A DNA stretch of 64,000 bases from Micromonospora sp. MA102 (GCF_025460765.1 NZ_JAMWEG010000001.1:124001-188000); one strand, 5' to 3'; positions 46,353 through 56,855 are shown, counted from the stretch's first letter. Notes: generated by a model from the letters alone, not told the origin. Numbers and translations are program-made.

Positions 46353-47963
46353 ATGGACGGCCAGGAGAACGAGCAGCACAGCGGCGGGGACGGGACGACA
46401 CCGGAGGACGGGCGCGCCCGTCGCCGCTGGCGTCCCGGCATCGGTCTGCGCCGGCTCGGCGTCGTGCTGGCCGTGCTCGCGGTCACCTTCACGGGGGTGG
46501 TGGCCGGCACGTACGCGGGCGGGCACGTGGGCACCGACATCGGGCCGTTCCGCGCCCAGCTCAACCTCAGCCCATCGCTGACCGGCGGCACCACCGTCGA
46601 CATCCCGCCGCTGGGCGCGCTGCTGCTGGACAGCCACGACGGGCCGGCCTACCTGACCGTCGAGCTGGGGGCGCTCGACCAGCGGCGGACCGAGGCGCTG
46701 ATCGACGACCCGGCGAGCATCAGCCGGGCCAGCCAGTCGGCGGTCGAGGACGTGCGGGCCGGCGTCATGCGGCTCGGCCTGAAGACCCTGGCCTCCGCGG
46801 TGCTGGCCACCCTGCTGCTGGCCGGGCTGGTCTTCCGCGACGTGCGACGCACCGCGTGGGCCGGCGGGCTGGCGCTGGTGGTCACCGCCGGCAGCCTCGG
46901 CCTGGCCGCCGCCACCATCCGGCCCCAGGCCATCGAGGAGCCGCGCTACGAGGGGCTGCTGGTCAACGCGCCGGCGATCGTCGGTGACGCGCGGCGGATC
47001 GCCAACGACTACACCAAGTACGCCGAGCAGCTGCAACGGCTGGTCGGCAACGTCAGCAAGCTCTACACGACGGTGTCCGCGCTGCCGGTGGTCCAGCCGT
47101 CACCCGGCACCACGCGGGTGCTGCACGTCTCCGACATGCACCTCAACCCCACCGGCTGGCAGCTCATCCGCACGGTGGTGGAGCAGTTCGGCATCGACGT
47201 GGTGATCGACACCGGCGACATCACCGACTGGGGCAGCGAGCCGGAGGCGTCCTTCGTCGGCTCGATCGGCCTGCTCAAGAAGCCGTACGTCTACATCCGC
47301 GGCAACCACGACTCGGCGCGCACCGCCGCCGCGGTGGCCGCCCAGCCGAACGCCGTCGTGCTGAACAACTCCACGACCACCGTCGCCGGGCTGACCATCG
47401 CCGGCATCGGCGACCCCCGGTTCACCCCGGACAAGGAGACCTCGCCGGCCGGCAGCGGGCTCACCAACGTGGTCGCCGACCAGGTGATCGGGGCCGGCGA
47501 GCAGCTCGCCGCCACGGTGCGGAACTCGCCGAAGCAGGTGAACATCGCGCTGGTGCACGACCCGGCCTCGGCCGGCCCGCTCTCCGGCACCTGCCCGCTG
47601 GTGCTCGCCGGGCACACCCACGCCCGGCAGGTGTCGAAGCTGCCGCAGGTGGCGGGCAAGCAGCCCACCCAGCTCTTCGTCGAGGGCTCCACGGGCGGCG
47701 CCGGGCTGCGCGGCCTGGAGGGCGAGAAGCCCACCCCGCTGTCGATGTCGGTGCTCTACTTCGACCAGCAGAAGCTGCTCCAGGCCTACGACGACATCAC
47801 CGTGGGCGGCACCGGGCAGTCGCAGGTCAACCTGGAACGGCACATCATCCAGGACCCGACGAAGGGCGACCAGGTGCCGGTCACCCCGACCCCGACCCGG
47901 GGCGGGCCTGTCTCGCCCGCCCCGACCGGCAGCCCGACCGCGACGCCCAGCCCCACGGGCTGA
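46353..47963 (+). CDS. Membrane metallophosphoesterase
   Basis: 536 residues. Hydrophobic segments near residues 32-50 and 150-192 precede a calcineurin-like phosphoesterase: LHVSDMHLNPTGW, VIDTGDITDWG, YIRGNHDSA and LVLAGHTHARQ supply the dinuclear metal ligands. The C-terminal tail is Pro/Thr-rich and disordered. The substrate is unknown. CAGAAT lies 6 bases before the ATG. It ends 3 bases before the convergent E1-like gene. Confidence 0.9.
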   Translation: MDGQENEQHSGGDGTTPEDGRARRRWRPGIGLRRLGVVLAVLAVTFTGVVAGTYAGGHVGTDIGPFRAQLNLSPSLTGGTTVDIPPLGALLLDSHDGPAYLTVELGALDQRRTEALIDDPASISRASQSAVEDVRAGVMRLGLKTLASAVLATLLLAGLVFRDVRRTAWAGGLALVVTAGSLGLAAATIRPQAIEEPRYEGLLVNAPAIVGDARRIANDYTKYAEQLQRLVGNVSKLYTTVSALPVVQPSPGTTRVLHVSDMHLNPTGWQLIRTVVEQFGIDVVIDTGDITDWGSEPEASFVGSIGLLKKPYVYIRGNHDSARTAAAVAAQPNAVVLNNSTTTVAGLTIAGIGDPRFTPDKETSPAGSGLTNVVADQVIGAGEQLAATVRNSPKQVNIALVHDPASAGPLSGTCPLVLAGHTHARQVSKLPQVAGKQPTQLFVEGSTGGAGLRGLEGEKPTPLSMSVLYFDQQKLLQAYDDITVGGTGQSQVNLERHIIQDPTKGDQVPVTPTPTRGGPVSPAPTGSPTATPSPTG

Positions 47964-47966
47964 GGC

Positions 47967-50324
47967 TCAGCGCAGCGACAGGGCGGCCAGCGCCGCGTTG
48001 ACGATGCTGCCGGGCAGCAGGTCGTGCAGCTCGTACAGTTCGCCGACGCTGCCGGACTGGCCGAACTCGTCGACCCCGAGCGGCACGGCCGGGGCGCCGA
48101 GCGCGGAGCCGAGCCAGGCCATCGCGTGCGAGGCGGCGTCGTGCACGGTGACCACCGGCACCCGGTCGGCGAAGGCCGACCGCAGCGCGCCGGGCACGCT
48201 CGGCACGGTCGCCGTCCGCACGCCCTGGCGCAGCGTCCGCTGCCAGGCCCGGTAGAGCCGGTCCAGGCTCGTCACGTCGACCACGTGCGCCGCGACGCCC
48301 TCCTCCGCCAGCTCCGCGGCGGCGGCGAGGACCTCCGGCAGCACCGCGCCGGAGGCGGCGAGCTGCACGACCGGGGCGTCCGCCAAGTGGGGGTACGCCT
48401 CGTGCGCGTCGACGAGCCGGTACGCGCCCGCCACCACCTGCCGGCGCAGCACCGCGTCCCCGATCCGCGCCCGGGCCGCCTCGAACGGCGCCTGGTCGAT
48501 GGGCCGGGTGCTGAGGCGGAAGTAGTACGCCCCGTCCTCGGCCGGCGCCGCCGTGGCGGCCGGGGCCGCTCCCCCGGCGATCTGGCCGAGCGCGTCGCAG
48601 AGCAGCCAGTCGAGGCTGCCCGCGTACGCGGGTTCGCAGAAGGTGACCCCGGGCAGCTCCAGGCCCACCGAGGCGGTGATGGTCGACTGGTGGGCACCGC
48701 CCTCGGGGGCCAGGGTGATGCCGGACGGGGTGCCGGCCACCACGAACCGGGAGCCGGAGTAGGTGCCGTAGAGGAACGCGTCCAGGCCGCGCAGCACGAA
48801 GGGGTCGTAGACCGTGCCGACCGGCAGCAGCGGCTGCCCGGACAGGTCCCACGACAGGCCGAGCTGGCCGAGCAGCAGGAACAGGTTCATCTCGGAGATG
48901 CCCAGCTCGATGTGCTGACCGGCCGGGGTCTCCGTCCAGCGCAGCATCCGGTCCTCGGTCCAGGAACGCTGCTCGGTGGGGGCGAACACCCCGGTCTTGT
49001 TGATGAACCCGGCCAGGTTGGTGGAGGTGGCGACGTCCGGCGCGGTGGTGACCAGGTAGGGCGCGACCTTCGGGTCGCGGGCCAGGTCGACCAGCACCCG
49101 GCCGAAGACCTCCTGGGTGGAGACGGGCTTGTTCACCCGTACCTTCGTGGTCTCCGGGACGGTGACCCCCAGCGCCCGCTCGCGCGGCGCGCGGGCCAGC
49201 GCCTCCCGGCGCTCGCCGGCCCGGATGCCGGCCGGGGACGCCGGGTCGAGGCGGTCCCACTCGGTGTCGCGGGTCAGGCCGTGCGCGGCGCGCAGCGCGT
49301 CGACCTGCTCGGTGGTGAGCAGCGCCGAGTGGTTGCGCGGGTTGCCGGCGATCGGCAGCCCCCACCCCTTGACCGTGTAGGCGAAGACCACGCTGGGCCG
49401 GTCGGTGACCGCGTCGCACTGGGCGTACGCGTCGAGCATCGCCTGGAGGTCGTGCCCGCCCAGGTCGGTGACGAGCGGGCCCAGCTCGTCGTCGGGGATG
49501 TCGGCCACGAAGGCGGCCACCTCGGCCGGGGCGCCGTCCAGGAACTGCTTGCGCAGGGCCGGCCCGGCCAGCCCGAACAGCGACTGGTACTGCTCGTTGG
49601 GCATCAGGTCGATCCAGTCGCGCAGCGCCGCCCCGCCCGGCCGCTCGTACGCCTCGGCGAGTTTGCGGCCGTACTTGACCTCGACCACGTGCCAGCCGGC
49701 GGCCTCGAACTGCCCGCGCCACTGGTTGATCCGCACCCCGGGGACGACCCGGTCCAGCGACTGGCGGTTGAAGTCGACCAGCCACATCACGTTGCCCAGC
49801 CCGGTGGTGGCCGGGTCGGCGACGGCCTCCCAGATGTTGCCCTCGTCCAGCTCGGCGTCGCCGATGAGGGCGATGAACCGGGAGTGCGGCCGCTCGCCGA
49901 AGTGCGCGTCGACGTAGCGGCGGGTGACCGCCGCGAACAGCGGCGCGGCCGCGCCCAGGCCGACCGAGCCGGTCGAGAAGTCCACCCCGTCCGGGTCCTT
50001 GGTCCGCGACGGGTACGACTGCAGCCCGCCGCGCGCCCGCAGCTTCGGCAGGTAGGACCGGTCCAGGTTGCCGAGCAGGTACTGGACGGCGTGGAAGACC
50101 GGCGAGGCGTGCGGCTTGACCGCGACGCGGTCCTCGGCGTCCAGGTGGGCGAACCAGAGCGCGGTCATCGCGGTGACCAGCGAGGCGCTGGACGCCTGAT
50201 GTCCGCCGACCTTCACGCCGTCGCCGGTGTCCCGGTCGTGGTTCGCCGCGTCCACGATGCGGGTGGCGAGCCAGAGCACCCGCCGCTGGATCTCGTCGAG
50301 GACGTCGAGGTCGTGCTGGTTCAC
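47967..50324 (-). CDS. AceE-like (homodimeric pyruvate dehydrogenase E1 / transketolase-like) enzyme
   Basis: 785 residues, shorter than AceE (about 890-920). The TPP motif is present as LIGDAELDEGNIWEA with NRQSLD, and FAYTVKGWGLPIAGNPRNHS, GAAPLFAAVTRRY and EGGAHQSTITASVGLELPG are AceE-like. No E2 or E3 gene is in the window, so it is an orphan whose product acceptor is unclear. Actinobacteria commonly carry such a second E1-like protein in addition to a true AceE. Adjacent to gatB on the same strand but separated by 118 bases and a hairpin. Confidence 0.88.
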   Translation of the reverse strand: MNQHDLDVLDEIQRRVLWLATRIVDAANHDRDTGDGVKVGGHQASSASLVTAMTALWFAHLDAEDRVAVKPHASPVFHAVQYLLGNLDRSYLPKLRARGGLQSYPSRTKDPDGVDFSTGSVGLGAAAPLFAAVTRRYVDAHFGERPHSRFIALIGDAELDEGNIWEAVADPATTGLGNVMWLVDFNRQSLDRVVPGVRINQWRGQFEAAGWHVVEVKYGRKLAEAYERPGGAALRDWIDLMPNEQYQSLFGLAGPALRKQFLDGAPAEVAAFVADIPDDELGPLVTDLGGHDLQAMLDAYAQCDAVTDRPSVVFAYTVKGWGLPIAGNPRNHSALLTTEQVDALRAAHGLTRDTEWDRLDPASPAGIRAGERREALARAPRERALGVTVPETTKVRVNKPVSTQEVFGRVLVDLARDPKVAPYLVTTAPDVATSTNLAGFINKTGVFAPTEQRSWTEDRMLRWTETPAGQHIELGISEMNLFLLLGQLGLSWDLSGQPLLPVGTVYDPFVLRGLDAFLYGTYSGSRFVVAGTPSGITLAPEGGAHQSTITASVGLELPGVTFCEPAYAGSLDWLLCDALGQIAGGAAPAATAAPAEDGAYYFRLSTRPIDQAPFEAARARIGDAVLRRQVVAGAYRLVDAHEAYPHLADAPVVQLAASGAVLPEVLAAAAELAEEGVAAHVVDVTSLDRLYRAWQRTLRQGVRTATVPSVPGALRSAFADRVPVVTVHDAASHAMAWLGSALGAPAVPLGVDEFGQSGSVGELYELHDLLPGSIVNAALAALSLR

Positions 50325-50401
50325 GGTGACTCCATCCGGGCGTCGCCGTTGACGCCCACGCGCGAGGGGTGCGGGGTGGCCGCGTATGCGGAACAGACCG
50401 G

Positions 50402-50430
50402 GGGCCGCCGCCGGGTCACGACGGCGGCCC
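50402..50430 (-). terminator. Terminator after gatB
   Basis: 9-bp stem GGGCCGCCG / CGGCGGCCC with an 11-base loop, located 13-41 bases past the gatB stop and before the E1-like gene on the same strand. Confidence 0.65.
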
Positions 50431-50442
50431 TCGGGACGGAAC

Positions 50443-51942
50443 TCAGCCCTGGACGCCGAGGCGTGCCAGGATCAGCTCGCGGACGGTCTTGGCGTCGGCC
50501 TGCCCGCGGGTGGTCTTCATGACCGCGCCGACCAGCGCGCCGGCCGCCGCCACCTTGCCGCTGCGGATCTTGTCGGCGATGCCCGGGTTGGCGGCGATCG
50601 CCTCGTCCACGGCGGCGGTGAGCGCGCCGGTGTCGGAGACCACCTCGAGGTTGCGGTTGGTCATGATGTCGGTCGGCGAGCCTTCGCCGGCCACCACGCC
50701 CTCCAGCACGGTACGGGCCAGCTTGTCGTTGAGCTTGCCGGCGTCGACCAGGCCCTGCAGCTCGGCGACCTGCGCCGGGGTGGCCCCGACGTCGGCCAGC
50801 TCCACGCCGCTCTCGTTGGCCCGGCGGGACAGCTCACCCAGCCACCACTTGCGGGCGCCGGCCGGGGTCGCCCCGGCGGCCACGGTCGCCTCGATCAGCT
50901 CGACCGCGCCGGCGTTGACCACCGACTGCATGTCCAGGTCGGACAGGCCCCAGTCCTGCTGGATCCGCTTGCGGCGCAGCCGCGGCAGCTCCGGCAGGGC
51001 CGCCTTCAGCTCGGCCACCCAGGCGGTGTCCGGGGCGAGCGGGACCAGGTCCGGCTCCGGGAAGTACCGGTAGTCGGTGGCGGTCTCCTTGGACCGGCCG
51101 GGGGTGGTGTCCCCGGTGTCCTCGTGGAAGTGCCGGGTCTCCTGGGTGATGCTGCCACCGGCGTCGAGCACCGACGCCTGGCGCAGCATCTCCGAGCGGA
51201 CCGCCCGCTCGACCGAACGCAGCGAGTTGACGTTCTTAGTCTCGGTGCGGGTGCCCCACTCCTCGCCCGGCCGGTTCAGCGACGTGTTGACGTCGCAGCG
51301 CAGCGACCCCTCCTCCATCCGGACGTCGGAGACACCCAGCGAGCGGATCACGTCACGCAGCTCGGTGACGTACGCCCGGGCCACGTCGGGCGCGAGCGCT
51401 CCCGTGCCGGGGATCGGCTTCGTGACGATCTCGACGAGCGGGATGCCGGCCCGGTTGTAGTCGACAAGCGACTCGGTGGCGCCGTGGATCCGGCCGGTGG
51501 CGCCGCCGACGTGCAGCGTCTTGCCGGTGTCCTCCTCCAGGTGCACCCGCTCGATGCCGATCCGCACGGTCTCGCCGTTGACGTCGACGTCCAGGTAGCC
51601 GTCGACGCAGAGCGGCTCGTCGTACTGGCTGATCTGGAAGTTCTTCGGCATGTCCGGGTAGAAGTAGTTCTTCCGGGCGAACCGGCACCACTCGGCGATC
51701 GAGCAGTTCAGCGCCAGGCCGATCCGGATGGTCGCCTCGATGGCCGCCTTGTTGGCCACCGGCAGCGAGCCGGGCAGGCCCAGGCAGACCGGGCAGACCC
51801 GGGTGTTCGGCTCGCCGCCGAAGTCGGTCGGGCAGCCGCACCACATCTTGGTGTTCGTGCCCAGCTCGACGTGGGTCTCCAGGCCGATCACCGGTTCCCA
51901 GCGCGCCACGACCTCGTCGTACGCGGGCAGTGTCGTCGTCAT
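50443..51942 (-). CDS. gatB: Asp-tRNA(Asn)/Glu-tRNA(Gln) amidotransferase subunit B
   Basis: 499 residues. [20 protein letters not shown] is the N-terminal signature with the zinc-binding cysteines (CGCP and CPVC), followed by [20 protein letters not shown]; the C-terminal YqeY-like tail binds tRNA. GatB carries the kinase/transamidase core that works with GatA. Third gene of gatC-gatA-gatB. Confidence 0.96.
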   Translation of the reverse strand: MTTTLPAYDEVVARWEPVIGLETHVELGTNTKMWCGCPTDFGGEPNTRVCPVCLGLPGSLPVANKAAIEATIRIGLALNCSIAEWCRFARKNYFYPDMPKNFQISQYDEPLCVDGYLDVDVNGETVRIGIERVHLEEDTGKTLHVGGATGRIHGATESLVDYNRAGIPLVEIVTKPIPGTGALAPDVARAYVTELRDVIRSLGVSDVRMEEGSLRCDVNTSLNRPGEEWGTRTETKNVNSLRSVERAVRSEMLRQASVLDAGGSITQETRHFHEDTGDTTPGRSKETATDYRYFPEPDLVPLAPDTAWVAELKAALPELPRLRRKRIQQDWGLSDLDMQSVVNAGAVELIEATVAAGATPAGARKWWLGELSRRANESGVELADVGATPAQVAELQGLVDAGKLNDKLARTVLEGVVAGEGSPTDIMTNRNLEVVSDTGALTAAVDEAIAANPGIADKIRSGKVAAAGALVGAVMKTTRGQADAKTVRELILARLGVQG

Positions 51943-51955
51943 CGGTGCTCCTGCC

Positions 51956-53431
51956 TCACAGTGCCGGTGGGGTGAACGTGCCGACCGTGGACTCCAGCGC
52001 GGCGGCGACCCGGTACATCCGGTCGTCGGCCATCGTCGGGGCCATGATCTGGAAGCCGACCGGGAGGCCCTCGGACAGGCCGCACGGCACCGAGATGGCC
52101 GGTCCGCCGTACAGGTTGGTCGGGATGGTGAACAGGTCGGCCAGGTACATCTGGTAGGGGTCGGCGGTGCGCGCCCCGATCGGGAAGGCCACGAACGGGG
52201 TGGTCGGCGAGATGAGCGCGTCCACCCCCTCGAACGCGGCCGTGAAGTCCCGGGTGATCAGCGTCCGGACCTTCTGCGCCTGCCCGTAGTAGGCGTCGTA
52301 GTAGCCCGAGGACAGCGCGTAGGTGCCGATCATGATGCGCCGCTTGACCTCGGGGCCGAAGCCCGCCTCCCGGGTCAGCGACATGACCTCTTCGAGGGAC
52401 CGGTTGCCGTCGTCGCCGACCCGCAGGCCGAACCGGACGCCGTCGAACCGGGCCAGGTTGGAGGAGCACTCGCTCGGCGCGATCAGGTAGTAGGCCGGCA
52501 GCGCGTACTTGAAGTGCGGGCAGGAGACGTCGACGATCTCGGCGCCCAGCTTCGCCAGAGCCTCCACCGCCTCGCGGAACGCGGCCATCACGCCCGGCTC
52601 GGCGCCCTCGCCGGTGAACTCGGTGACCACACCGAGCCTCACCCCGGTCAGGTCGCCGGACGCGCCGAGCTTCGCCGCGCCGACCACGTCCGGCACGGGG
52701 GCCGGGATCGACGTGGAGTCGCGCGGGTCGTGACCGCCGATCACCTGGTGCAGCAGCGCGGCGTCCAGCACGTTGCGCGCGCACGGGCCGGGGGTGTCCA
52801 GCGAGGAGGAGAACGCCACCAGGCCGTACCGGGAGGTGCCGCCGTAGGTGGGCTTCGCCCCGACGGTGCCGGTGACCGCGCCGGGCTGGCGGATCGAGCC
52901 GCCGGTGTCCGAGCCGATCGACAGCGGCGCCTCGTACGCGGCCAGCGCCGCGGCGCTGCCACCACCGGAGCCGCCCGGGATCCGCTCCAGGTCCCACGGG
53001 TTGCGGGTCGGGCCGTACGCCGAGTACTCGGTGGAGGAGCCCATGGCGAACTCGTCCATGTTGGTCTTGCCGAGCATCACCGTGCCGGCGGCGCGCAGCC
53101 GCTCGACGATCGTCGAGTCGTACGGCGGGCGCCAGCCCTCCAGGATCTTCGAGCCGACCGTGGTCGGTACGCCCTTCGTGGTGAGCACGTCCTTCACGGC
53201 GACCGGCACGCCGGCCAGCGGCCCCAGCTCCTCGCCGGCGGCCCGGCGCTCGTCCACGCTGCGGGCGGCGGCCAGCGCGCCCTCGGTGTCGACGTGCAGG
53301 AAGGCGTGGACCTGCTCGTCGACGGCGGTGATCCGGTCCAGGTGGGCCCGCGTGACCTCGACGGCGGAGGTCTCGCCCGTCGCCACCAGGCCGGCGATCT
53401 CGGCGGCGGTGAGCCGGGTCAGGTCAGTCAT
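51956..53431 (-). CDS. gatA: Asp-tRNA(Asn)/Glu-tRNA(Gln) amidotransferase subunit A
   Basis: 491 residues, amidase signature family. The catalytic Lys is in [13 protein letters not shown], and the Ser-cisSer pair in [14 protein letters not shown] and [15 protein letters not shown]. It releases ammonia from glutamine for GatB. ATG 53431 overlaps the gatC stop by 4 bases (ATGA). The frame continues upstream inside gatC without a start that makes sense. Confidence 0.96.
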   Translation of the reverse strand: MTDLTRLTAAEIAGLVATGETSAVEVTRAHLDRITAVDEQVHAFLHVDTEGALAAARSVDERRAAGEELGPLAGVPVAVKDVLTTKGVPTTVGSKILEGWRPPYDSTIVERLRAAGTVMLGKTNMDEFAMGSSTEYSAYGPTRNPWDLERIPGGSGGGSAAALAAYEAPLSIGSDTGGSIRQPGAVTGTVGAKPTYGGTSRYGLVAFSSSLDTPGPCARNVLDAALLHQVIGGHDPRDSTSIPAPVPDVVGAAKLGASGDLTGVRLGVVTEFTGEGAEPGVMAAFREAVEALAKLGAEIVDVSCPHFKYALPAYYLIAPSECSSNLARFDGVRFGLRVGDDGNRSLEEVMSLTREAGFGPEVKRRIMIGTYALSSGYYDAYYGQAQKVRTLITRDFTAAFEGVDALISPTTPFVAFPIGARTADPYQMYLADLFTIPTNLYGGPAISVPCGLSEGLPVGFQIMAPTMADDRMYRVAAALESTVGTFTPPAL

Positions 53432-53733
53432 GAAGCCACATCCTCGTCCAGGATCCGCGGGACGCGGAACCGCTGCTCCTCGGCGTCGGGCGCACCCGAC
53501 AGCACCTCCTGCGGGGTCAGGCACGACGTCACCACGTCCTCGCGGAGGACGTTCGTCAGCGGCACCGAGTGGGACGTCGGCGGGATGTCCGCCGCGGCGA
53601 CCTCGCCGACCTGGGCGACCGACTGGAGGATCACGTCCAGCTGGCCGGCGAAGGTGTCCAACTCCTCCTCGGTGACGGCGAGCCGCGACAGTCGCGCGAG
53701 ATGCGCGACCTCCTCGCGGGAGATGGCGGCCAT
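53428..53733 (-). CDS. gatC: Asp-tRNA(Asn)/Glu-tRNA(Gln) amidotransferase subunit C
   Basis: 101 residues, typical Gat[21 protein letters not shown] at the start, [15 protein letters not shown] and the C-terminal [13 protein letters not shown]. It wraps GatA and GatB together. First gene of the operon, 4-base overlap with gatA. Confidence 0.95.
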   Translation of the reverse strand: MAAISREEVAHLARLSRLAVTEEELDTFAGQLDVILQSVAQVGEVAAADIPPTSHSVPLTNVLREDVVTSCLTPQEVLSGAPDAEEQRFRVPRILDEDVAS

Positions 53734-53931
53734 CGGGTGCCCCCTTCGTGGCTGTCCTGCTGCGTCTGCGGTGTGCCGGCCGCGCGCTCGCCGGGGACGA
53801 TGACACGCGGTGACCGGAGCGAGTCTATTGCCCTCCGGTCGGGTCGACGCCTCCGACTCCCGGGTGCCCGCCCGCCGGCCTGCCGGCCGGTGTGCCGGTC
53901 AGCCGGCCGCGCACGCCGGCCGGTGTGCCGG

Positions 53932-56706
53932 TCAGCGGGCCGGGCGGCGTGGTCCCTCGCCGTCCGCCGCCGCGGCCGGGTGGACCGGCCGGTACCGGGA
54001 CAGCCAGGTGACCAGCTCCCCGGCCGGCATGGGCCGGGCGTAGAACCAGCCCTGCGCCACGTCGCAGCCGGCCGCGTGCAGCAGCCGCCAGGTGCGCTCG
54101 TCCTCGACGCCCTCGGCCACCACCCGCAGCCCGAGCGCCCCGGCCAGCTCGATCATCGAGCGGACGATCGCCGCGTCGTCGGCGTCGTCGGCCATCCCGA
54201 GCACGAACGACCGGTCCACCTTCACCTCGGACAGCGGCAACCGGCGCAGGTGCTGCAGCGACGAGTAGCCGGTGCCGAAGTCGTCCAGCGCGATGCCGAC
54301 CCCGATCCGGTGCAGCTGGGTGATGCTGGCCAGCACCCGCCGAGGGTCGGCCATCAGCGCGCCCTCGGTGATCTCGACCTGCAACCGGTCGGGCGGCAGG
54401 CCGTACCGGGCCAGCCGGTCGGCGATCTGGTCGGCGATCTCCCCGGTGTGCAGGTCCCGGACGCTGACGTTGAGCGCGGCGCGCAGCGTGACGCCGGCCG
54501 CGGACCACTTGGCGACCTGCTCCACCACGTCGTCCACCACCCGGCGGGTGAGCAGCCGCATCACCGCGCTCTGTTCGGCGACCTGGATCAGCTCCCCGGG
54601 GTCGACCATGCCCCGGCGCGGGTGCCGCCAGCGCAGCAGCGCCTCGACGCCGACCACCTCGCCGGTCGCGATGGCGATCTGCGGCTGGTAGTACATGGTG
54701 ATCTCGCCCGGGTCCCCGGCCGGGTCGTCGAGCCCGGCCGAACCGGTGCCGCCGCGTTGCTCGGCCGCCCGGATCGCGGCAACGCCGGCGGGCCCGACCC
54801 CGCCGGCCGGGAGATCGGGAGCGCCGCGCTCCGGACGCGCGGCGGACACCGTTCCGGTCCGGCCACCGAGCACCGCGCCGGGCGGGGCGTCGGGCGCCGC
54901 CCCGGACCGGTCGCCGGCCACCACGCCGGGCCGGGCGTCGGACCCCGCCCCGGACAGGTCGTCCGCCACCGTCCCGGGCGGGGCGTCGGCCACCGTCGCG
55001 GGCCGGGCGTCGGGCACCGCTCCGGGGTCGCCGCCGTAGGCCGGGTTCAGCCGGTCACCGTCGCCGGGCGACGGGGTTTCCGGCGGGGTCTCCACCGGGG
55101 TCGCGCGGGCGGCCCGGCGGCGGATCGGGTCGGCGCCCGTGACGATCCGGTTGATCAGCTCGTCGTCGTGGCGCACCTCCACCCGCTCGCGCCGCCGCAG
55201 CCGCCACCGCGCCGGCGGCTCCGGGTCCCGGCGCGGCGTCAGGCGCGCCCCGCCGGAGGACCCGGCCCGCGCCCCGCCGGACCGGCCACCGTTGCGGGGC
55301 AGGGCCGGCCGAGCCGCCGGGGCGGACAGGCCGGGCGCCGGGGCGAGCGCCGCGCCGTCGCCGCCGCGGACGCCGGTCGGCTCCTCGGCCCGGGCCGGCG
55401 GCCCGGACTCCAGCACCCGGCGGAGGTCGGCGAGGAGGCTCAACCGCTCGGCGGAGTTGTGGTCGGACTCGGGCGCGTAGACGGCCACGGTGTCGTTGCG
55501 GTGCTTCGCGTCGTACATGGCCACGTCGGCGTGGCGCATCAGGGTGGCGAAGTCCTCACCGTGCTCCGGGAAGAGGGCGATGCCGATGGAACCGCCCACG
55601 TCCAGCGGCAGGCCGTCCAGCGGCACCGGCTCGGCGAGCGCGGCCACCACCCGGTCGGCCCGCTCGCGGGCCTGGTCGGTGCCGGTGAGCCCGGGTACGA
55701 CGATGGCGAACTCGTCGCCGCCGAGCCGCGCCACCAGATCCTCCCCGTCGACGACCTCGATGAGGCGGGCGCTCACCTCGACCAGCAGCCGGTCACCCAC
55801 CGCGTGCCCGAGGGCGTCGTTGACGTGCTTGAACCGGTCGAGGTCCAGCAGCAGCAGGGCCAGGTGGGCGTCCGGCTCGCCGCGGGCGGCCCGCTCGGCG
55901 TGCAGGTGCACCTGCTCGGCCACCTCGGTGAGCAGGGCCTTGCGGTTGGGCAGCCCGGTGAGCGGGTCGAGGTCGGCGAGCTGCTCCCGCTCGGCGGAGA
56001 GCCGGGCCATCCGGTAGACCGCGAACAGCGGCACCAGCACCAGGGGGATCAGCGCGGCGCTGGCCCGCGCGGCGGCCACCAGCACCGGGGCGAGCAGCAG
56101 CAGCGAGCCGGTGGAGAGCAGCTCGTAGGCCAGGCCCTGCCGGACGCTGGGCCACCAGCGGTCGCCGAACCGCAGCCGGATCGCGCAGCTGACCAGGCCG
56201 TAGTTGACGACGAACCAGGTCGCCGTGGCGCCACCCACCGCCGCCACGTCGGTCCAGCGCAGCCGGCCGTCGCCGAAGAGTTCGCCCGGGCCGAGCCGGC
56301 TGACCGCGTACGCGGCGGCCAGCGCGCACGCGTACTGGGCGCCGTTGAAGGCCGTGCGCCAGCCGGCGTAGCCGAGTCGCCAGCCGGAGACGGCCACCGC
56401 CACGGCCTGCACGGCGACGGCCGGGCCGAGCCCCCAGCCGAGGAGGATGGCGAACGTGAAGCAGGTCGACGGGAAGACCGCCGAGGTCTGCCGTCGACCG
56501 GGCGGCACGAACGGGCGGGCGTCGCAGGCGACGGCGAGCGCCGCCATGGTCCAGAAGGCGGCCGGCAGGTGGGGCAGGTCATCGGGAAGCGCGGCCAGCG
56601 GCCCGGCCGAGACGAGCAGGGCCAGGACGCCGACCACGGTGACGAAGCCGAAGAACGGCCCGGCCCGCCCGGGCGGGACGGAGTTTCGCGGGTCGCCGGT
56701 CTCCAT
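53932..56706 (-). CDS. Membrane GGDEF-EAL protein with large repeat insertion in the EAL domain
   Basis: 924 residues. Six to eight hydrophobic segments (about 15-235) precede an intact GGDEF domain ([14 protein letters not shown], about residue 328) and an intact EAL domain (VEALLRWRHP, about 687; LNVSVRDL; LDDFGTGYSSL; VVAEGVED). The motif-to-motif distance is about 359 residues, against 120-123 in the two other GGDEF-EAL proteins of this window. The extra 230 or so residues are Ala/Pro/Gly/Asp-rich and begin directly after the first EAL helix (LLADLRRVLESG) and end directly before its first strand (ITMYYQPQIAI). GGGAGG lies about 5 bases before the ATG. Likely bifunctional for c-di-GMP; the insertion is unexplained. 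Confidence 0.9.
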   Translation of the reverse strand: METGDPRNSVPPGRAGPFFGFVTVVGVLALLVSAGPLAALPDDLPHLPAAFWTMAALAVACDARPFVPPGRRQTSAVFPSTCFTFAILLGWGLGPAVAVQAVAVAVSGWRLGYAGWRTAFNGAQYACALAAAYAVSRLGPGELFGDGRLRWTDVAAVGGATATWFVVNYGLVSCAIRLRFGDRWWPSVRQGLAYELLSTGSLLLLAPVLVAAARASAALIPLVLVPLFAVYRMARLSAEREQLADLDPLTGLPNRKALLTEVAEQVHLHAERAARGEPDAHLALLLLDLDRFKHVNDALGHAVGDRLLVEVSARLIEVVDGEDLVARLGGDEFAIVVPGLTGTDQARERADRVVAALAEPVPLDGLPLDVGGSIGIALFPEHGEDFATLMRHADVAMYDAKHRNDTVAVYAPESDHNSAERLSLLADLRRVLESGPPARAEEPTGVRGGDGAALAPAPGLSAPAARPALPRNGGRSGGARAGSSGGARLTPRRDPEPPARWRLRRRERVEVRHDDELINRIVTGADPIRRRAARATPVETPPETPSPGDGDRLNPAYGGDPGAVPDARPATVADAPPGTVADDLSGAGSDARPGVVAGDRSGAAPDAPPGAVLGGRTGTVSAARPERGAPDLPAGGVGPAGVAAIRAAEQRGGTGSAGLDDPAGDPGEITMYYQPQIAIATGEVVGVEALLRWRHPRRGMVDPGELIQVAEQSAVMRLLTRRVVDDVVEQVAKWSAAGVTLRAALNVSVRDLHTGEIADQIADRLARYGLPPDRLQVEITEGALMADPRRVLASITQLHRIGVGIALDDFGTGYSSLQHLRRLPLSEVKVDRSFVLGMADDADDAAIVRSMIELAGALGLRVVAEGVEDERTWRLLHAAGCDVAQGWFYARPMPAGELVTWLSRYRPVHPAAAADGEGPRRPAR
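54844..55035 (-). repeat. Octapeptide (24-bp) repeats inside the third GGDEF-EAL gene
   Basis: Eight consecutive in-frame units of eight residues: GGDPGAVP, DARPATVA, DAPPGTVA, DDLSGAGS, DARPGVVA, GDRSGAAP, DAPPGAVL, GGRTGTVS. The consensus is roughly D-A-x-P-G-x-V-A. At the DNA level the unit is about 24 bases with varied third positions, so the units are diverged rather than freshly copied. Confidence 0.8.
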
Positions 56707-56855
56707 CGCACCTCCCGGGGTCGGCCTCGGCGCGCGCCGTCACGCGTCGTACGCCAATGAAACGCCCTCGGTGTCGATTTCCCCGACATGACAGTCACGA
56801 ATCGGTCGTAGTCGTAATTAAGTTGGAATGCGCGGCAGGGCCGCCGGTAGGCGGG

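Noticed and set aside
43782..47036. 1084-residue minus-strand open frame
   Set aside because: It is antisense to three well-supported plus-strand genes (GAF-SpoIIE phosphatase, sugar dehydrogenase, metallophosphoesterase) and has shadow composition; long antisense frames are expected at this GC content.
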